Shown here piece by piece: positions 14,472 to 21,796 of a stretch of DNA of 30,818 bases (positions are counted from its first letter, which is position 1; each line of letters starts with the position of its first letter). The stretch is from a virus. Location of the stretch: positions 1-30,818 of the IMG/VR virus record IMGVR_UViG_3300025849_000144; one strand, written 5' to 3'. The notes under the pieces are model-generated. The model had not been told where the DNA came from and did not search any database. It saw only the letters and a program-made list of their open reading frames with translations. A program made the translations under genes and the position numbers.

Positions 14472-14484
14472 TACTCGGAGTATT
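14470..14484 (+). promoter_or_regulatory. Small hairpin at the sheath ribosome binding site
   Basis: AATACT (14470-14475), loop CGG, AGTATT (14479-14484). The binding-site bases GGAG (14477-14480) lie in the loop and stem, 9 bases before the sheath ATG at 14489. It may tune the start; the stem is weak. Confidence 0.35.
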
Positions 14485-14488
14485 TAAA

Positions 14489-16027
14489 ATGTCAATAAAT
14501 TTAGCTAATATTATTAATGTATCACTTAATGAAGGTGCTACATTACTACAGGCAGATAACGCAAACGTTGTTGGTTTAATTACCCGTAACGATGCTATCG
14601 GCCTCGATGAAGATAACAGAACAATGTCTTTTACAGACTTAGCATCTGTAGGCGCAGCTTTCGGCACTATTGGTGCTGAGTATGATTTTGCTCAATCTTT
14701 TTTCGGAACTAAGCCAAATGCTGTTTCTGCTGGTGGTAGATTAGTATATGGATACCAAGGTACAGGTGCTGGAACTAATGCTTTTTCTGCTAGGTTAGTA
14801 GGCGGTTTTATTAATGACGAGGCAGCGCTTTTGTCAACTCTTCAGACAATCTCTGACGGACGCTTTTCAGTATGGTTAAATGGACAAGGTCAAGATGTTG
14901 TAGGGCTTGATTTTACTGGTGCTTCAAGCATGTTTCAGGTTACCAATATAATTGAGGACGCTATTGAAGCTCAACAACCTGCTGGTATCACAAACCCTAG
15001 AGTCTCTTACTTCAACTCTGAAGGCAAGATTTATATAGACACTGGCGAGACTGGCTCTCAATCTACCACAGACTATTCTACTGATTTCGCAGATCCGGGT
15101 ACTTATATTGGTGCTCTTCTAAATCTTGAGTTTGGTTCTGGCGCGGTAGTTGAAAACGGTACTGACGCAGTTCCGGGTGAGCCTGAAGATGTAGCATCTG
15201 CTTTAAACGCTATCTTAGCTGAACAGCCTTGTAAAGGTATTACTTTTATCAATGCTCCTGCTGATGATGCAGAGGTTGCAGATCGCGCAACTTACGCACA
15301 AGCAAATGATGTTCTTATTTATGACGTATTTAGCGAATCATCTAACTTAGAAACAGTTACGGGTAACCCAGTATGGGACGCAAAGCTTGCAGGTCAAGAT
15401 CGCTACCGTATGTTGTATTCAAAAGCCAATAACCGTAAAATGGCTGTATCTTATATGGCTCGTATGCACACGGTTAATTTTGATGGTGACTCTACTGCAA
15501 TCACAATGAATCTTAAAGAGCTGTCTATTACTCCTGAGAGTTATTCACAGACTGAAGTCGATAAGGCTCAAACCGTTGGGTTAGATGTTTACACTACTGT
15601 TAAAAATGGCGTTCCTTTGGTTCTTTCAAGTGGTGCTAACAACTTCACTGATAATGTTTATAATACTCTTGCTTTTGTTGAAGACATTAAAGTTGGCGCA
15701 TTTAATGCATTAAAAGGAACCAGCACAAAAGTGGCTCAAACAAATCAAGGCGTAAACTACCTTGTAAATGAGCTTGAACAAATCACTCGTAAGTTCGTAA
15801 ATGCTGGCGTATTTGCTGGTGGAACTTGGAATGGTTCAGACACTTTTGGTGACCTAGATGTATTTAATAAAAACATCGAACTCAACGGTTTTTACTGGAA
15901 GGCTGGAAGTTTAGCTGCTCAATCGCAAGTTGATCGAGAGGCTCGTAAATCGCCTGCTATCCAAGGTGCTGTTAAATTCGCTGGTGCAATCCATAGCGCC
16001 GATATCATCATTAACTTTAATAAATAA
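14489..16027 (+). CDS. Contractile tail sheath protein (DUF3383 family)
   Basis: 512 residues. Visible family segments: SINLANIINVSLN at the start, VVGLITRNDAIG, FGTIGAEYDFAQSFFGTKPNA, then ADRATYAQANDVLIYDVF and RKMAVSYMARMHTVNF, and a C-terminal domain with VNYLVNELEQITRKFVNAG. DUF3383 proteins are the sheath subunits of this phage type; contraction drives the tube through the host envelope. It is followed 14 bases later by the tube gene. This gene is the main evidence for a myovirus. Confidence 0.85.
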   Translation: MSINLANIINVSLNEGATLLQADNANVVGLITRNDAIGLDEDNRTMSFTDLASVGAAFGTIGAEYDFAQSFFGTKPNAVSAGGRLVYGYQGTGAGTNAFSARLVGGFINDEAALLSTLQTISDGRFSVWLNGQGQDVVGLDFTGASSMFQVTNIIEDAIEAQQPAGITNPRVSYFNSEGKIYIDTGETGSQSTTDYSTDFADPGTYIGALLNLEFGSGAVVENGTDAVPGEPEDVASALNAILAEQPCKGITFINAPADDAEVADRATYAQANDVLIYDVFSESSNLETVTGNPVWDAKLAGQDRYRMLYSKANNRKMAVSYMARMHTVNFDGDSTAITMNLKELSITPESYSQTEVDKAQTVGLDVYTTVKNGVPLVLSSGANNFTDNVYNTLAFVEDIKVGAFNALKGTSTKVAQTNQGVNYLVNELEQITRKFVNAGVFAGGTWNGSDTFGDLDVFNKNIELNGFYWKAGSLAAQSQVDREARKSPAIQGAVKFAGAIHSADIIINFNK

Positions 16028-16041
16028 AAGAGGGCTAGTAA

Positions 16042-16473
16042 ATGACTACTATTGCATATGCCACTGAGAGTTCTACGCTAACTCTCAATGGTAACTTAAT
16101 CACAGAGATGGCTGAAGGTGACTTCATTACACTTACTCCGGTAAACCCATCTACCTCGCACGTAAACGCGTCAAACGGTGGTGTTAATATCAACCGCCGT
16201 ATCGATGCTGACGTTCATGACTTTGTTGTTCGTGTACAACGTAACGGCGATGACGATAGCTTACTTAATGAGCTAGAGCGTCAAGACACTCCTGTTGTTA
16301 TCAATGGTTCACATAAAGTAAACCTACAGCGCAACGGAACAGATGTTGTTGAGTCTTGGAGCTTACAGAATGGTTCATTCACAACTCGCCCAACCTTGAC
16401 GTATAACAATACTGATGGTAATGCAGTTACTGAATACACTATTCGTTTTAGAACCGCTAAACGCGACATCTAA
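16042..16473 (+). CDS. Tail tube protein (DUF3277 family)
   Basis: 143 residues. TLTLNGNLITEMAEGDFITLTPVNPST, then NGGVNINRRIDADVHDFVVRVQRNGDDDSLLNELERQD is the DUF3277 pattern. These proteins stack into hexameric rings forming the inner tube. The place right after the sheath gene is usual. GAGGG lies before the ATG, and a strong terminator at 16490-16514 closes the unit. Confidence 0.8.
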   Translation: MTTIAYATESSTLTLNGNLITEMAEGDFITLTPVNPSTSHVNASNGGVNINRRIDADVHDFVVRVQRNGDDDSLLNELERQDTPVVINGSHKVNLQRNGTDVVESWSLQNGSFTTRPTLTYNNTDGNAVTEYTIRFRTAKRDI

Positions 16474-16489
16474 TATTTATAGTTTAAGG

Positions 16490-16514
16490 GCGAGGTTGAT
16501 ACCTCGCTTTTTTT
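16490..16514 (+). terminator. Rho-independent terminator after the tail tube gene
   Basis: GCGAGGT (16490-16496), loop TGAT, ACCTCGC (16501-16507), then seven T. A perfect stem with a good T-run; it isolates the accessory unit that follows. Confidence 0.85.
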
Positions 16515-16540
16515 ATACCTAAAATAAATTAAAATAATAC

Positions 16541-16569
16541 TTGCATTAGTTGTTTTATTGAGTTATATT
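16541..16569 (+). promoter_or_regulatory. AT-rich class promoter of the S49 peptidase gene
   Basis: TTGCAT (16541-16546), 17 bp, TATATT (16564-16569), then AATAAT. It resembles the early promoter at 2834 more than the nearby late ones. Confidence 0.65.
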
Positions 16570-16573
16570 AATA

Positions 16574-16592
16574 ATATGACAATAAGTCATAT
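16574..16592 (+). promoter_or_regulatory. 5' leader stem-loop
   Basis: ATATGAC (16574-16580), loop AATAA, GTCATAT (16586-16592), at the predicted transcript start. Same design as the early leaders at 2018 and 2868. Confidence 0.5.
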
Positions 16593-16616
16593 AAACTTTA
16601 TAAGAAGGTATACATT

Positions 16617-17600
16617 ATGAGTATTTTAAAAAAGAAACAAAAGACAAATGAAGAACTGAAAAACGAAGCGTTGAGCTACAGTGTTGATGAGCTTAAGGCA
16701 AAAGCGCAAGGTGCAAAAAAAATGTCTGCATTGAAAGGCGGACTTATTATAGCGCTATCATTGTGTTCATTATTATTTTCTTACACTCAATTCCAAGAAG
16801 CTATGGTCTGTAAGGGTATTTGCGCGGTAGATGTTAATGAAAGTATGATTAAAACAGGCTGGGCAAAAGGTGAGCAACAAAAAGAAGAAACAGTTTGGGT
16901 GGTTGACTATAAAGGAAACTACACTCAACAAGAATCTATTTTATTTAGAATGAAACTGGATAAAATCGCAGCTATATCAAAAACAGGTGATGGCCTTATT
17001 ATCAATATCGAAAGTAACGGCGGTGATGCTATTGCATGCGCTAACGATTACGATCGAGTAGTTAAGATGCGAACAATGCATGGCCTTAAGGTTTCAGCAG
17101 TTGTTGATAGAGCAGCACACTCTTGCGGATATTATCTAGCATCTGCCGCAACATCTATCTACGCTCAGAAAGGCGCAAGCGTTGGTAACATTGGATCGGC
17201 TATGACAATGATGACAAACCCTATTCAAGCACTGGTTAAAAAAGTAACAGGCGCAGAAGTTATTGTTATTGGCTCTACTCGTGCAAAAGAAATATTTGCT
17301 GGATCACCACTTAAGACAAAGGAAGATCACGCCATTGTCAAAAAGTACGTAGACGCAGGTGCTAAAAACTTCTTTATGGACGTTATTAAAGGACGAGCTG
17401 GACGCATTAACCCTAAAGATTATCCTACTGTGTTTAGTGCATACCCATTCTCGGCACGTCATGCAAAACAACTAGGCCTTATCGATGGTTTCGCAAGTAT
17501 CAGCGAAATACTTCAAGGCTATCACGCCAACGGATACACAATCAAACGCATCACTATAAACGATGTAGCAAAAGCAAGTAAGCAAGTATTTGTAGGATAA
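16617..17600 (+). CDS. Membrane-anchored S49 (SppA/SohB-like) peptidase
   Basis: 327 residues. A charged N-terminal part (1-38), one membrane segment (about 39-57, LKGGLIIALSLCSLLFSY), a linker, then an S49 serine peptidase domain: GLIINIESNGGDA (126-138), SCGYYLASAA (169-178, candidate nucleophile S169), GASVGNIGSAM (186-196), and K224 in RAKEIFAGSPL as candidate general base. The pair fits the Ser/Lys dyad of SohB-type enzymes. Host SppA degrades signal peptides in the membrane; phage S49 enzymes usually belong to the head module and lack an anchor. Here the gene lies after the tail tube, with its own early-style promoter and terminators on both sides, so it looks like an accessory (moron) gene acting at the inner membrane. 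Confidence 0.85.
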   Translation: MSILKKKQKTNEELKNEALSYSVDELKAKAQGAKKMSALKGGLIIALSLCSLLFSYTQFQEAMVCKGICAVDVNESMIKTGWAKGEQQKEETVWVVDYKGNYTQQESILFRMKLDKIAAISKTGDGLIINIESNGGDAIACANDYDRVVKMRTMHGLKVSAVVDRAAHSCGYYLASAATSIYAQKGASVGNIGSAMTMMTNPIQALVKKVTGAEVIVIGSTRAKEIFAGSPLKTKEDHAIVKKYVDAGAKNFFMDVIKGRAGRINPKDYPTVFSAYPFSARHAKQLGLIDGFASISEILQGYHANGYTIKRITINDVAKASKQVFVG

Positions 17601-17604
17601 TACC

Positions 17605-17627
17605 AAAGCCCCGAAAGGGGCTTTTTT
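17605..17627 (+). terminator. Terminator shared by two convergent genes
   Basis: AAAGCCCC (17605-17612), loop GAAA, GGGGCTTT (17617-17624), T-run to 17627. Strong on the + strand. On the - strand the T-run is only three bases; the stop codon of the minus gene lies in the A-tract. Confidence 0.8.
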
Positions 17628-17838
17628 AATGCCTTACTATTTTATTTGTATAATCTAACACATCCCCTTCAGTCCAATCATGTCTATTTATTTTAATGGT
17701 ACCTTCAATGGCATGCTGTAGCCTTCCTATTTTGAGAACAATGCATGTAGCAATAATACCCTTACTATCCTCTAAAATACATTCATACGCTTCTGTGTGG
17801 TTGATGGGGTCGATTCTTGTCTTGCTTGCTGTTATCAT
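17626..17838 (-). CDS. Orphan 70-residue protein on the minus strand
   Basis: The only supported minus-strand gene. The start at 17838 (MITASK) is chosen because AGAGGAAAG lies just before it on the minus strand; an open extension to 17943 would run into repeat copy C and lacks a binding site. The protein is small, beta-rich and charged (TEAYECILEDSKGIIATCIVLKIGRL, then EGTIKINRHDWTEGDVLDYT), with two cysteines and no membrane segment. Not recognised. It has its own promoter at 17862-17890 and converges on the S49 gene. Confidence 0.65.
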   Translation of the reverse strand: MITASKTRIDPINHTEAYECILEDSKGIIATCIVLKIGRLQHAIEGTIKINRHDWTEGDVLDYTNKIVRH

Positions 17839-17861
17839 TTTCTTTCCTCTGTTTTTTGTTA

Positions 17862-17890
17862 AGTATATCACAAAATGCGGTGGATGTGAA
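17862..17890 (-). promoter_or_regulatory. Minus-strand sigma70 promoter for the orphan gene
   Basis: On the minus strand: TTCACA (17890-17885), 17 bp, TATACT (17867-17862), each one base from consensus. The predicted transcript start is about 17 bases before the start codon at 17838. Confidence 0.55.
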
Positions 17891-17891
17891 G

Positions 17892-18064
17892 GTGCAACGT
17901 TTTGTGACACCCTATATATACAATATTTACAAAAACGTTGCACTTACTTAATTCGCTCCGCTCACTTTCTTTTATTTTTTATTATAAGCTATCCATTAAA
18001 TCAATAACGTCACTCAACCAATGGATAAAACATTAAACAAAATAAAACAAGCCCCGCGCAGCGG
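17892..18064 (+). repeat. Dispersed intergenic repeat, copy C (full length)
   Basis: First hairpin: GTGCAACGTTTT (17892-17903) with complementary arm ending at 17943 and the same loop as copy B. Then TTAATTCGCTCCGCTCACTT and the T-rich tract. Second hairpin: TATCCATT (17990-17997) with AATGGATA (18020-18027). End: AAGCCCCGCGCAGCGG (to 18064). It fills the gap between the minus gene and the promoter at 18067. Confidence 0.9.
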
Positions 18065-18066
18065 TA

Positions 18067-18095
18067 TTGACTAAATTATGATCATGTAGTATAAT
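18067..18095 (+). promoter_or_regulatory. Strong sigma70 promoter after repeat copy C
   Basis: TTGACT (18067-18072), 17 bp, TATAAT (18090-18095), starting two bases after the repeat. It leads the two genes from 18133. Confidence 0.75.
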
Positions 18096-18132
18096 CATAA
18101 CTCCGGCAATAAACCATTTAAGGAACAAAAAA

Positions 18133-18513
18133 ATGGCTGATAAAAACTTTTTTAAAACTGAAAGCGGAAGCAGAGCTTTGCCTGTAAATGCTGACGGAAC
18201 TTTTGAGACAGATGTTATTAATTACGATGAAGGATCACTATCTGAGGTTTACTTTGAATTCTATTCAGACGAATCTCTATCTAACCCAGTAACTCCGACA
18301 GGAGGTACAATATCAGTTGAAGCTAGTCCATTAGGTAACGTTTACCTATCGCCAGCAGAGCCAACGCCTGTGAACGCCGTAGATGTATCTTCTACATCAA
18401 CCGCAACATACACGCCTCCAACTATAGATGGTCTTGTCACAAAGGCTAGGGTTATTGTTAGTGGCATAACTGGCGCATCTTACATGCGTGCTGTTTTATT
18501 TAATCACGATTAA
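18133..18513 (+). CDS. Unknown 126-residue beta-rich protein, probably virion
   Basis: Not recognised. Thr/Ser/Val-rich and beta-rich throughout (SEVYFEFYSDE, GTISVEASPLG, ATYTPPTIDG, KARVIVSGITGASYMRAVLF), resembling a single sandwich domain. AAGGA lies 11 bases before the ATG. It begins an operon with the 409-residue protein ten bases downstream. Position among tail genes suggests a surface or accessory virion protein; this is inference. Confidence 0.6.
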   Translation: MADKNFFKTESGSRALPVNADGTFETDVINYDEGSLSEVYFEFYSDESLSNPVTPTGGTISVEASPLGNVYLSPAEPTPVNAVDVSSTSTATYTPPTIDGLVTKARVIVSGITGASYMRAVLFNHD

Positions 18514-18522
18514 GGAGATGTC

Positions 18523-19752
18523 ATGAGTTATCCAAATAGGCGCGGTTCTAACATTAGCAATAGTCAATTACTAACAAGCGATCAACAAGAAACCTTAAAG
18601 TACATTAAGTACATAGAGGAGGACGATCAAATCGTATCTCAAAAACCTCTTGAGACCACACTTAATTCACTTTACCTTAGTTCTGCTCATAAAATATCAA
18701 GCGGACAAGAAAACATATTCTTTACCAACCTTGCTTCCAATATAAACTATTACCCTTCTTGGGGTGGTATACTTCCGCAAAACATACCATCAAACCAAGG
18801 TGATTTAGGATTACTTCAACCAACTCATCGAGTATACAGTAGTAACCTTGTGTTTAATGAGGTAGATGGTGATATATCATCAACAGGACAAACAACTGAG
18901 TACGCAACATCAGCAACGCCATCAGAGAAAATATCTCTTCACGGCATAAAGTTTAGACTAGGTCAGGATTTATTAGAAGAAAATGTACTTTACTACAGAT
19001 TATACTTAGGAGGAGATAATACAGGTACAAAGATATATGAAGAAAAATTTGCAGAATTAGGGCCTAAGTCGTCTGGTGAATACTTAGAGATATGGTTCTC
19101 TCACCCTTCAGAGGGTAGAGCAGATCAGGAGGTTTATGCAGAGGTAATTATTGAATCTGAGCTTAACGCAGAGGATTTTCAAAGGCTAATCGTTTACGCC
19201 ACAGAAGCGGATGAAAATAAAAACTGGGTAGAGCTTAGGTATAGAAATTTTATAGATAAGCCTATTAGTTACGGCGAGAATGCTTATGCAACTGCTGTAT
19301 CAAGATCTAACCAACTAATAACATCTAACTCCTCTGGTGCTCCAGTAACCTACACTCATTTTATAGAACTTAATAGTGTTGAGGTTTATGGAAACGGAAC
19401 AATAAAACTCATTGAAGAGGGTGTTTATGCCATAAACCTAAGAACAAATATTGATATACAAACATCAAATGTAGAGACTATAGAGTTTTGGGTTGAATTC
19501 CTAATAGATGGCGTATGGACTCCAAAAAATGATAGTGGAGTTAAGTATGAAGTTAGTGGAAGGTCAGAGGGTGCTTATGCACAGAGTTTACTCATAGACT
19601 CAAGTGAGAACGATGTTAGTCTAAGAATAATGTCCAGAATGGCAAATGGTAATAATAGAATATTTGCCTACGAAACATTAAACAATGGCGTAACAGTACC
19701 ATCAGCAAACCTTTCAGTAGTTCGAGTATCTTCCGCAATTACTGAAGCATAA
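18523..19752 (+). CDS. Unknown 409-residue virion-type protein with a jelly-roll-like C-terminus
   Basis: Not recognised as a family. The N-terminal 50 residues are polar and helical (LLTSDQQETLKYIKYIEEDD). The middle is beta-rich, with KISLHGIKFRLGQDL near residue 145. The last 140 residues (FIELNSVEVYGNGTIKLIEEGVYAINL, then TIEFWVEFLIDGVW) have the strand order of C1q/TNF-type trimeric jelly rolls, which in phages often decorate surfaces or bind receptors. AAGGAG before the ATG is a good site. It lies between tube and chaperone genes, where a cassette is not expected in the core tail order. Confidence 0.55.
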   Translation: MSYPNRRGSNISNSQLLTSDQQETLKYIKYIEEDDQIVSQKPLETTLNSLYLSSAHKISSGQENIFFTNLASNINYYPSWGGILPQNIPSNQGDLGLLQPTHRVYSSNLVFNEVDGDISSTGQTTEYATSATPSEKISLHGIKFRLGQDLLEENVLYYRLYLGGDNTGTKIYEEKFAELGPKSSGEYLEIWFSHPSEGRADQEVYAEVIIESELNAEDFQRLIVYATEADENKNWVELRYRNFIDKPISYGENAYATAVSRSNQLITSNSSGAPVTYTHFIELNSVEVYGNGTIKLIEEGVYAINLRTNIDIQTSNVETIEFWVEFLIDGVWTPKNDSGVKYEVSGRSEGAYAQSLLIDSSENDVSLRIMSRMANGNNRIFAYETLNNGVTVPSANLSVVRVSSAITEA

Positions 19753-19757
19753 ATATA

Positions 19758-19786
19758 TTGCACAATACGTGCGTATGTAGTATAAT
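19758..19786 (+). promoter_or_regulatory. sigma70 promoter of the tail chaperone operon
   Basis: TTGCAC (19758-19763), 17 bp, TATAAT (19781-19786). The start of transcription near 19793 falls within the left half of the hairpin at 19784-19817. Confidence 0.7.
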
Positions 19787-19817
19787 CACCTTTGTAGACA
19801 AATTTACAATGGTGATT
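19784..19817 (+). promoter_or_regulatory. Hairpin covering the ribosome binding site of the chaperone gene
   Basis: AATCACC (19784-19790) pairs with GGTGATT (19811-19817); after one mismatch, TTGTA (19792-19796) pairs with TACAA (19805-19809). The right arm holds the binding site GGTGA of the ATG at 19822. Messages read through from upstream would contain both arms; messages from the local promoter would lack most of the left arm. Confidence 0.55.
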
Positions 19818-19821
19818 TTTT

Positions 19822-20181
19822 ATGAAAGATAATAAACAAGCATTAAATATGATTAAGTCCGTTTATGAAGACGGCGTAGCAGAAATTAACGGAAACTCAT
19901 ACGAGTTTGCAGGAAAGTTTAATCACAAAGAGCGTCGCAAAGTTTTTGCATACTACACAAAGATTGCTCCCATGCTAGAAAAGGGTGATTTTGACTTCTT
20001 AGATTCTCCAAAATTTGACGATATCGAAGACCTAATTAGTCAAAAAGTTTTATTTGACGGACAGCAAATTAGTAAAATCAAAGACCACTGGGATAATCAC
20101 GCTGATGATTACGTGGTATTTATCACAACGGCCATTGCGGTTGTAAGCTACCCTTTTTTGAAAGGCAGCCTTACAGGTTAA
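19822..20181 (+). CDS. Tail assembly chaperone (short form)
   Basis: 119 residues: helical and charged (NHKERRKVFAYYTKIAPML, ISKIKDHWDNHADDYVVFIT), with no membrane role implied. It lies directly before the tape measure gene, where tail assembly chaperones (lambda gpG/gpGT type) are encoded; these keep the tape measure soluble during tail assembly and are not in the final virion. The end of the gene carries a slippery heptamer, C CCT TTT (20151-20157), and the -1 frame stays open afterwards. Confidence 0.75.
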   Translation: MKDNKQALNMIKSVYEDGVAEINGNSYEFAGKFNHKERRKVFAYYTKIAPMLEKGDFDFLDSPKFDDIEDLISQKVLFDGQQISKIKDHWDNHADDYVVFITTAIAVVSYPFLKGSLTG

Positions 20182-20402
20182 ATGGTATACCTAGTTTAAG
20201 GGGTGGCGATGACGTCATCTCTTTTACCAATATATCTGACTACATGTTCCAAGTTTTGCTGCTGGTTAAAAAAGGTTATGGAACAATACAAGACATTGAG
20301 GCGTTAGATACTCCACAGTTTTTAGATGCATTAGAGTATGAAAATATCTTATCTGACATAGAATCTCACGAACAAAAAGAAGCAGAATCAAAGGCGAAAT
20401 AA
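19822..20402 (+). CDS. Tail assembly chaperone, -1 frameshift long form
   Basis: Ribosomes slipping back one base on C CCT TTT (20151-20157) after residue F112 would continue in the -1 frame from 20157 to the stop at 20400-20402, adding 81 residues for a total of 193. The extension reads FERQPYRLNGIPSLRGGDD and then YMFQVLLLVKKGYGTIQDIEALDTPQ, and ends ESKAK. It has no stop and no good independent ribosome binding site; the first ATG inside it (about 20244) would give only 53 residues. The arrangement equals lambda G/GT, conserved in many tailed phages just before the tape measure gene. The extension ends two bases before the tape measure start. Confidence 0.75.
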
Positions 20403-20404
20403 AA

Positions 20405-21796
20405 ATGGCGACAGTAACAGAATTAGTAACCAAATTTAGCTTTGTTGGAAGCCTAAACCCTCTAAAGAATTTCAGAAGCGGATTGGCTGGAGCTACAATA
20501 GGCACGGCAAAAATGGCTGCTGGATTGGCCGTGGCTGCTGGCTCGGCTTTAGCTTTTGGTAATGCAATAGCTCAATCACTAAAGCCATTAAACGTACTAT
20601 CAAAGCAAAGTGGCGTAACAGTAGGAAATATACAAAAGCTAGAGTTTGCAGCGCTATCCACAGGAGCTAACATTGGATCACTTGAAATGGCATTGGAAAG
20701 CTTATCCCAGCAAGTAAACCAAACAGCATTAACAGGGCAGGGTACTTTAGTAGAAAGGTTAGGTCTTGGTGCTGAAGATTTAGAGAACTCTGAAACAGCA
20801 TTATTCGGAGCTATACGAGCAATGAATGATATGGGATTTGATAGAAGACAGCGACTTGCTATAGCTGAAGAATTAGGCCTAGATGCATCACTAATAGGCT
20901 TGCTTGAATCAAGCAACCATGAACTTCAAAGAATGTCAAAAATAGCTGATGATATAGGATTTATAACGCCTGAGCAAAGCAAGGCGGTAGAAGAGTATAC
21001 AAACTTAACCGCTACATTAGGCCTTAGTTTTAAGCGACTAGGTGAGCAGCTGGGAGTATCACTACTTCCTGCACTAAATGAAACGGCAGAATCTATGTTT
21101 AGTATTGTTAGATCTGTTGCTCCAGCTCTTAAGCGTGCTTTTGGTGTTATAAGCTTCGGTATCGTTACGGCTACTGATTTTATAAAAGATCATATAGGAT
21201 TTTTAACAGTACTTGGTGGAACCCTTCTTGCGGTTACGGCTGGCCCAATATTACTTGCAGCGGCGCTAGCATTAATACCAGTAGCTCTTAAGGCTATTTT
21301 AATAGCTCCATTCCTGCTTGTTCTACAAGACCTTCACGTTGCATTTAATGACGGCAAATCGGTTATTGGTGACTGGGTAGAAAAAATGACTGGCATCGAC
21401 CTCACCAAGGCTGGATCGGCAATAAAAGATCTGGCTGGAGATATTAGAAATATTTTAGGCGATGCTTTTGATTATGTTATAGAAAAAATTGAAGGATTAT
21501 TCGGCTGGATAGGAAAGCTAGGTAAAATTATAGGTGAAGACTTGGCAGAAAGTAGAATATCAGACTTGCAATCAACAGGCCAACTACCTACAGGTAATGA
21601 AGAGTTCTTGACATACAGAGCAAGAAAGGCTTTAGAATCTAGAAACTCTGGCGGCGGATCTAACACTACAAACAATGTTACTGTTGAAGTCAATACGAAT
21701 AAAGAAAGCGTCGCAGACGCAGCAGTTGGTGGCGTATACAAAAGATACGGCTCCGGTACATTAGAAGCTGAGCAAAACAGAAGGAGCGGTAGATAA
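20405..21796 (+). CDS. Tape measure protein (short)
   Basis: 463 residues. Typical features: hydrophobic Ala/Gly-rich segments at about 36-56 and 264-308, long helices between them (GNIQKLEFAALSTGANIGSLEMALESLSQQ), and a Gly/Asn/Thr-rich tail (GGGSNTTNNVTVEVNTN near 423). The protein sets tail length and helps eject DNA through the membrane. By the usual rule of about 0.15 nm per residue the tail tube would be near 70 nm, which is short for a myovirus. It follows the chaperones by two bases and overlaps the next gene by one (TAATG). Confidence 0.88.
   Translation: MATVTELVTKFSFVGSLNPLKNFRSGLAGATIGTAKMAAGLAVAAGSALAFGNAIAQSLKPLNVLSKQSGVTVGNIQKLEFAALSTGANIGSLEMALESLSQQVNQTALTGQGTLVERLGLGAEDLENSETALFGAIRAMNDMGFDRRQRLAIAEELGLDASLIGLLESSNHELQRMSKIADDIGFITPEQSKAVEEYTNLTATLGLSFKRLGEQLGVSLLPALNETAESMFSIVRSVAPALKRAFGVISFGIVTATDFIKDHIGFLTVLGGTLLAVTAGPILLAAALALIPVALKAILIAPFLLVLQDLHVAFNDGKSVIGDWVEKMTGIDLTKAGSAIKDLAGDIRNILGDAFDYVIEKIEGLFGWIGKLGKIIGEDLAESRISDLQSTGQLPTGNEEFLTYRARKALESRNSGGGSNTTNNVTVEVNTNKESVADAAVGGVYKRYGSGTLEAEQNRRSGR

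Noticed and set aside
17839-17943. N-terminal extension of the minus-strand gene up to 17943 (105 residues in all)
   Set aside because: The extension has no binding site, would place the start in the arm of repeat copy C and would make the gene begin upstream of its own promoter. The start at 17838 has AGAGGAAAG.
20244-20402. Separate 53-residue gene beginning at the ATG near 20244
   Set aside because: No ribosome binding site precedes it, and the -1 frame is open back to the slippery heptamer, so a frameshift extension fits better.
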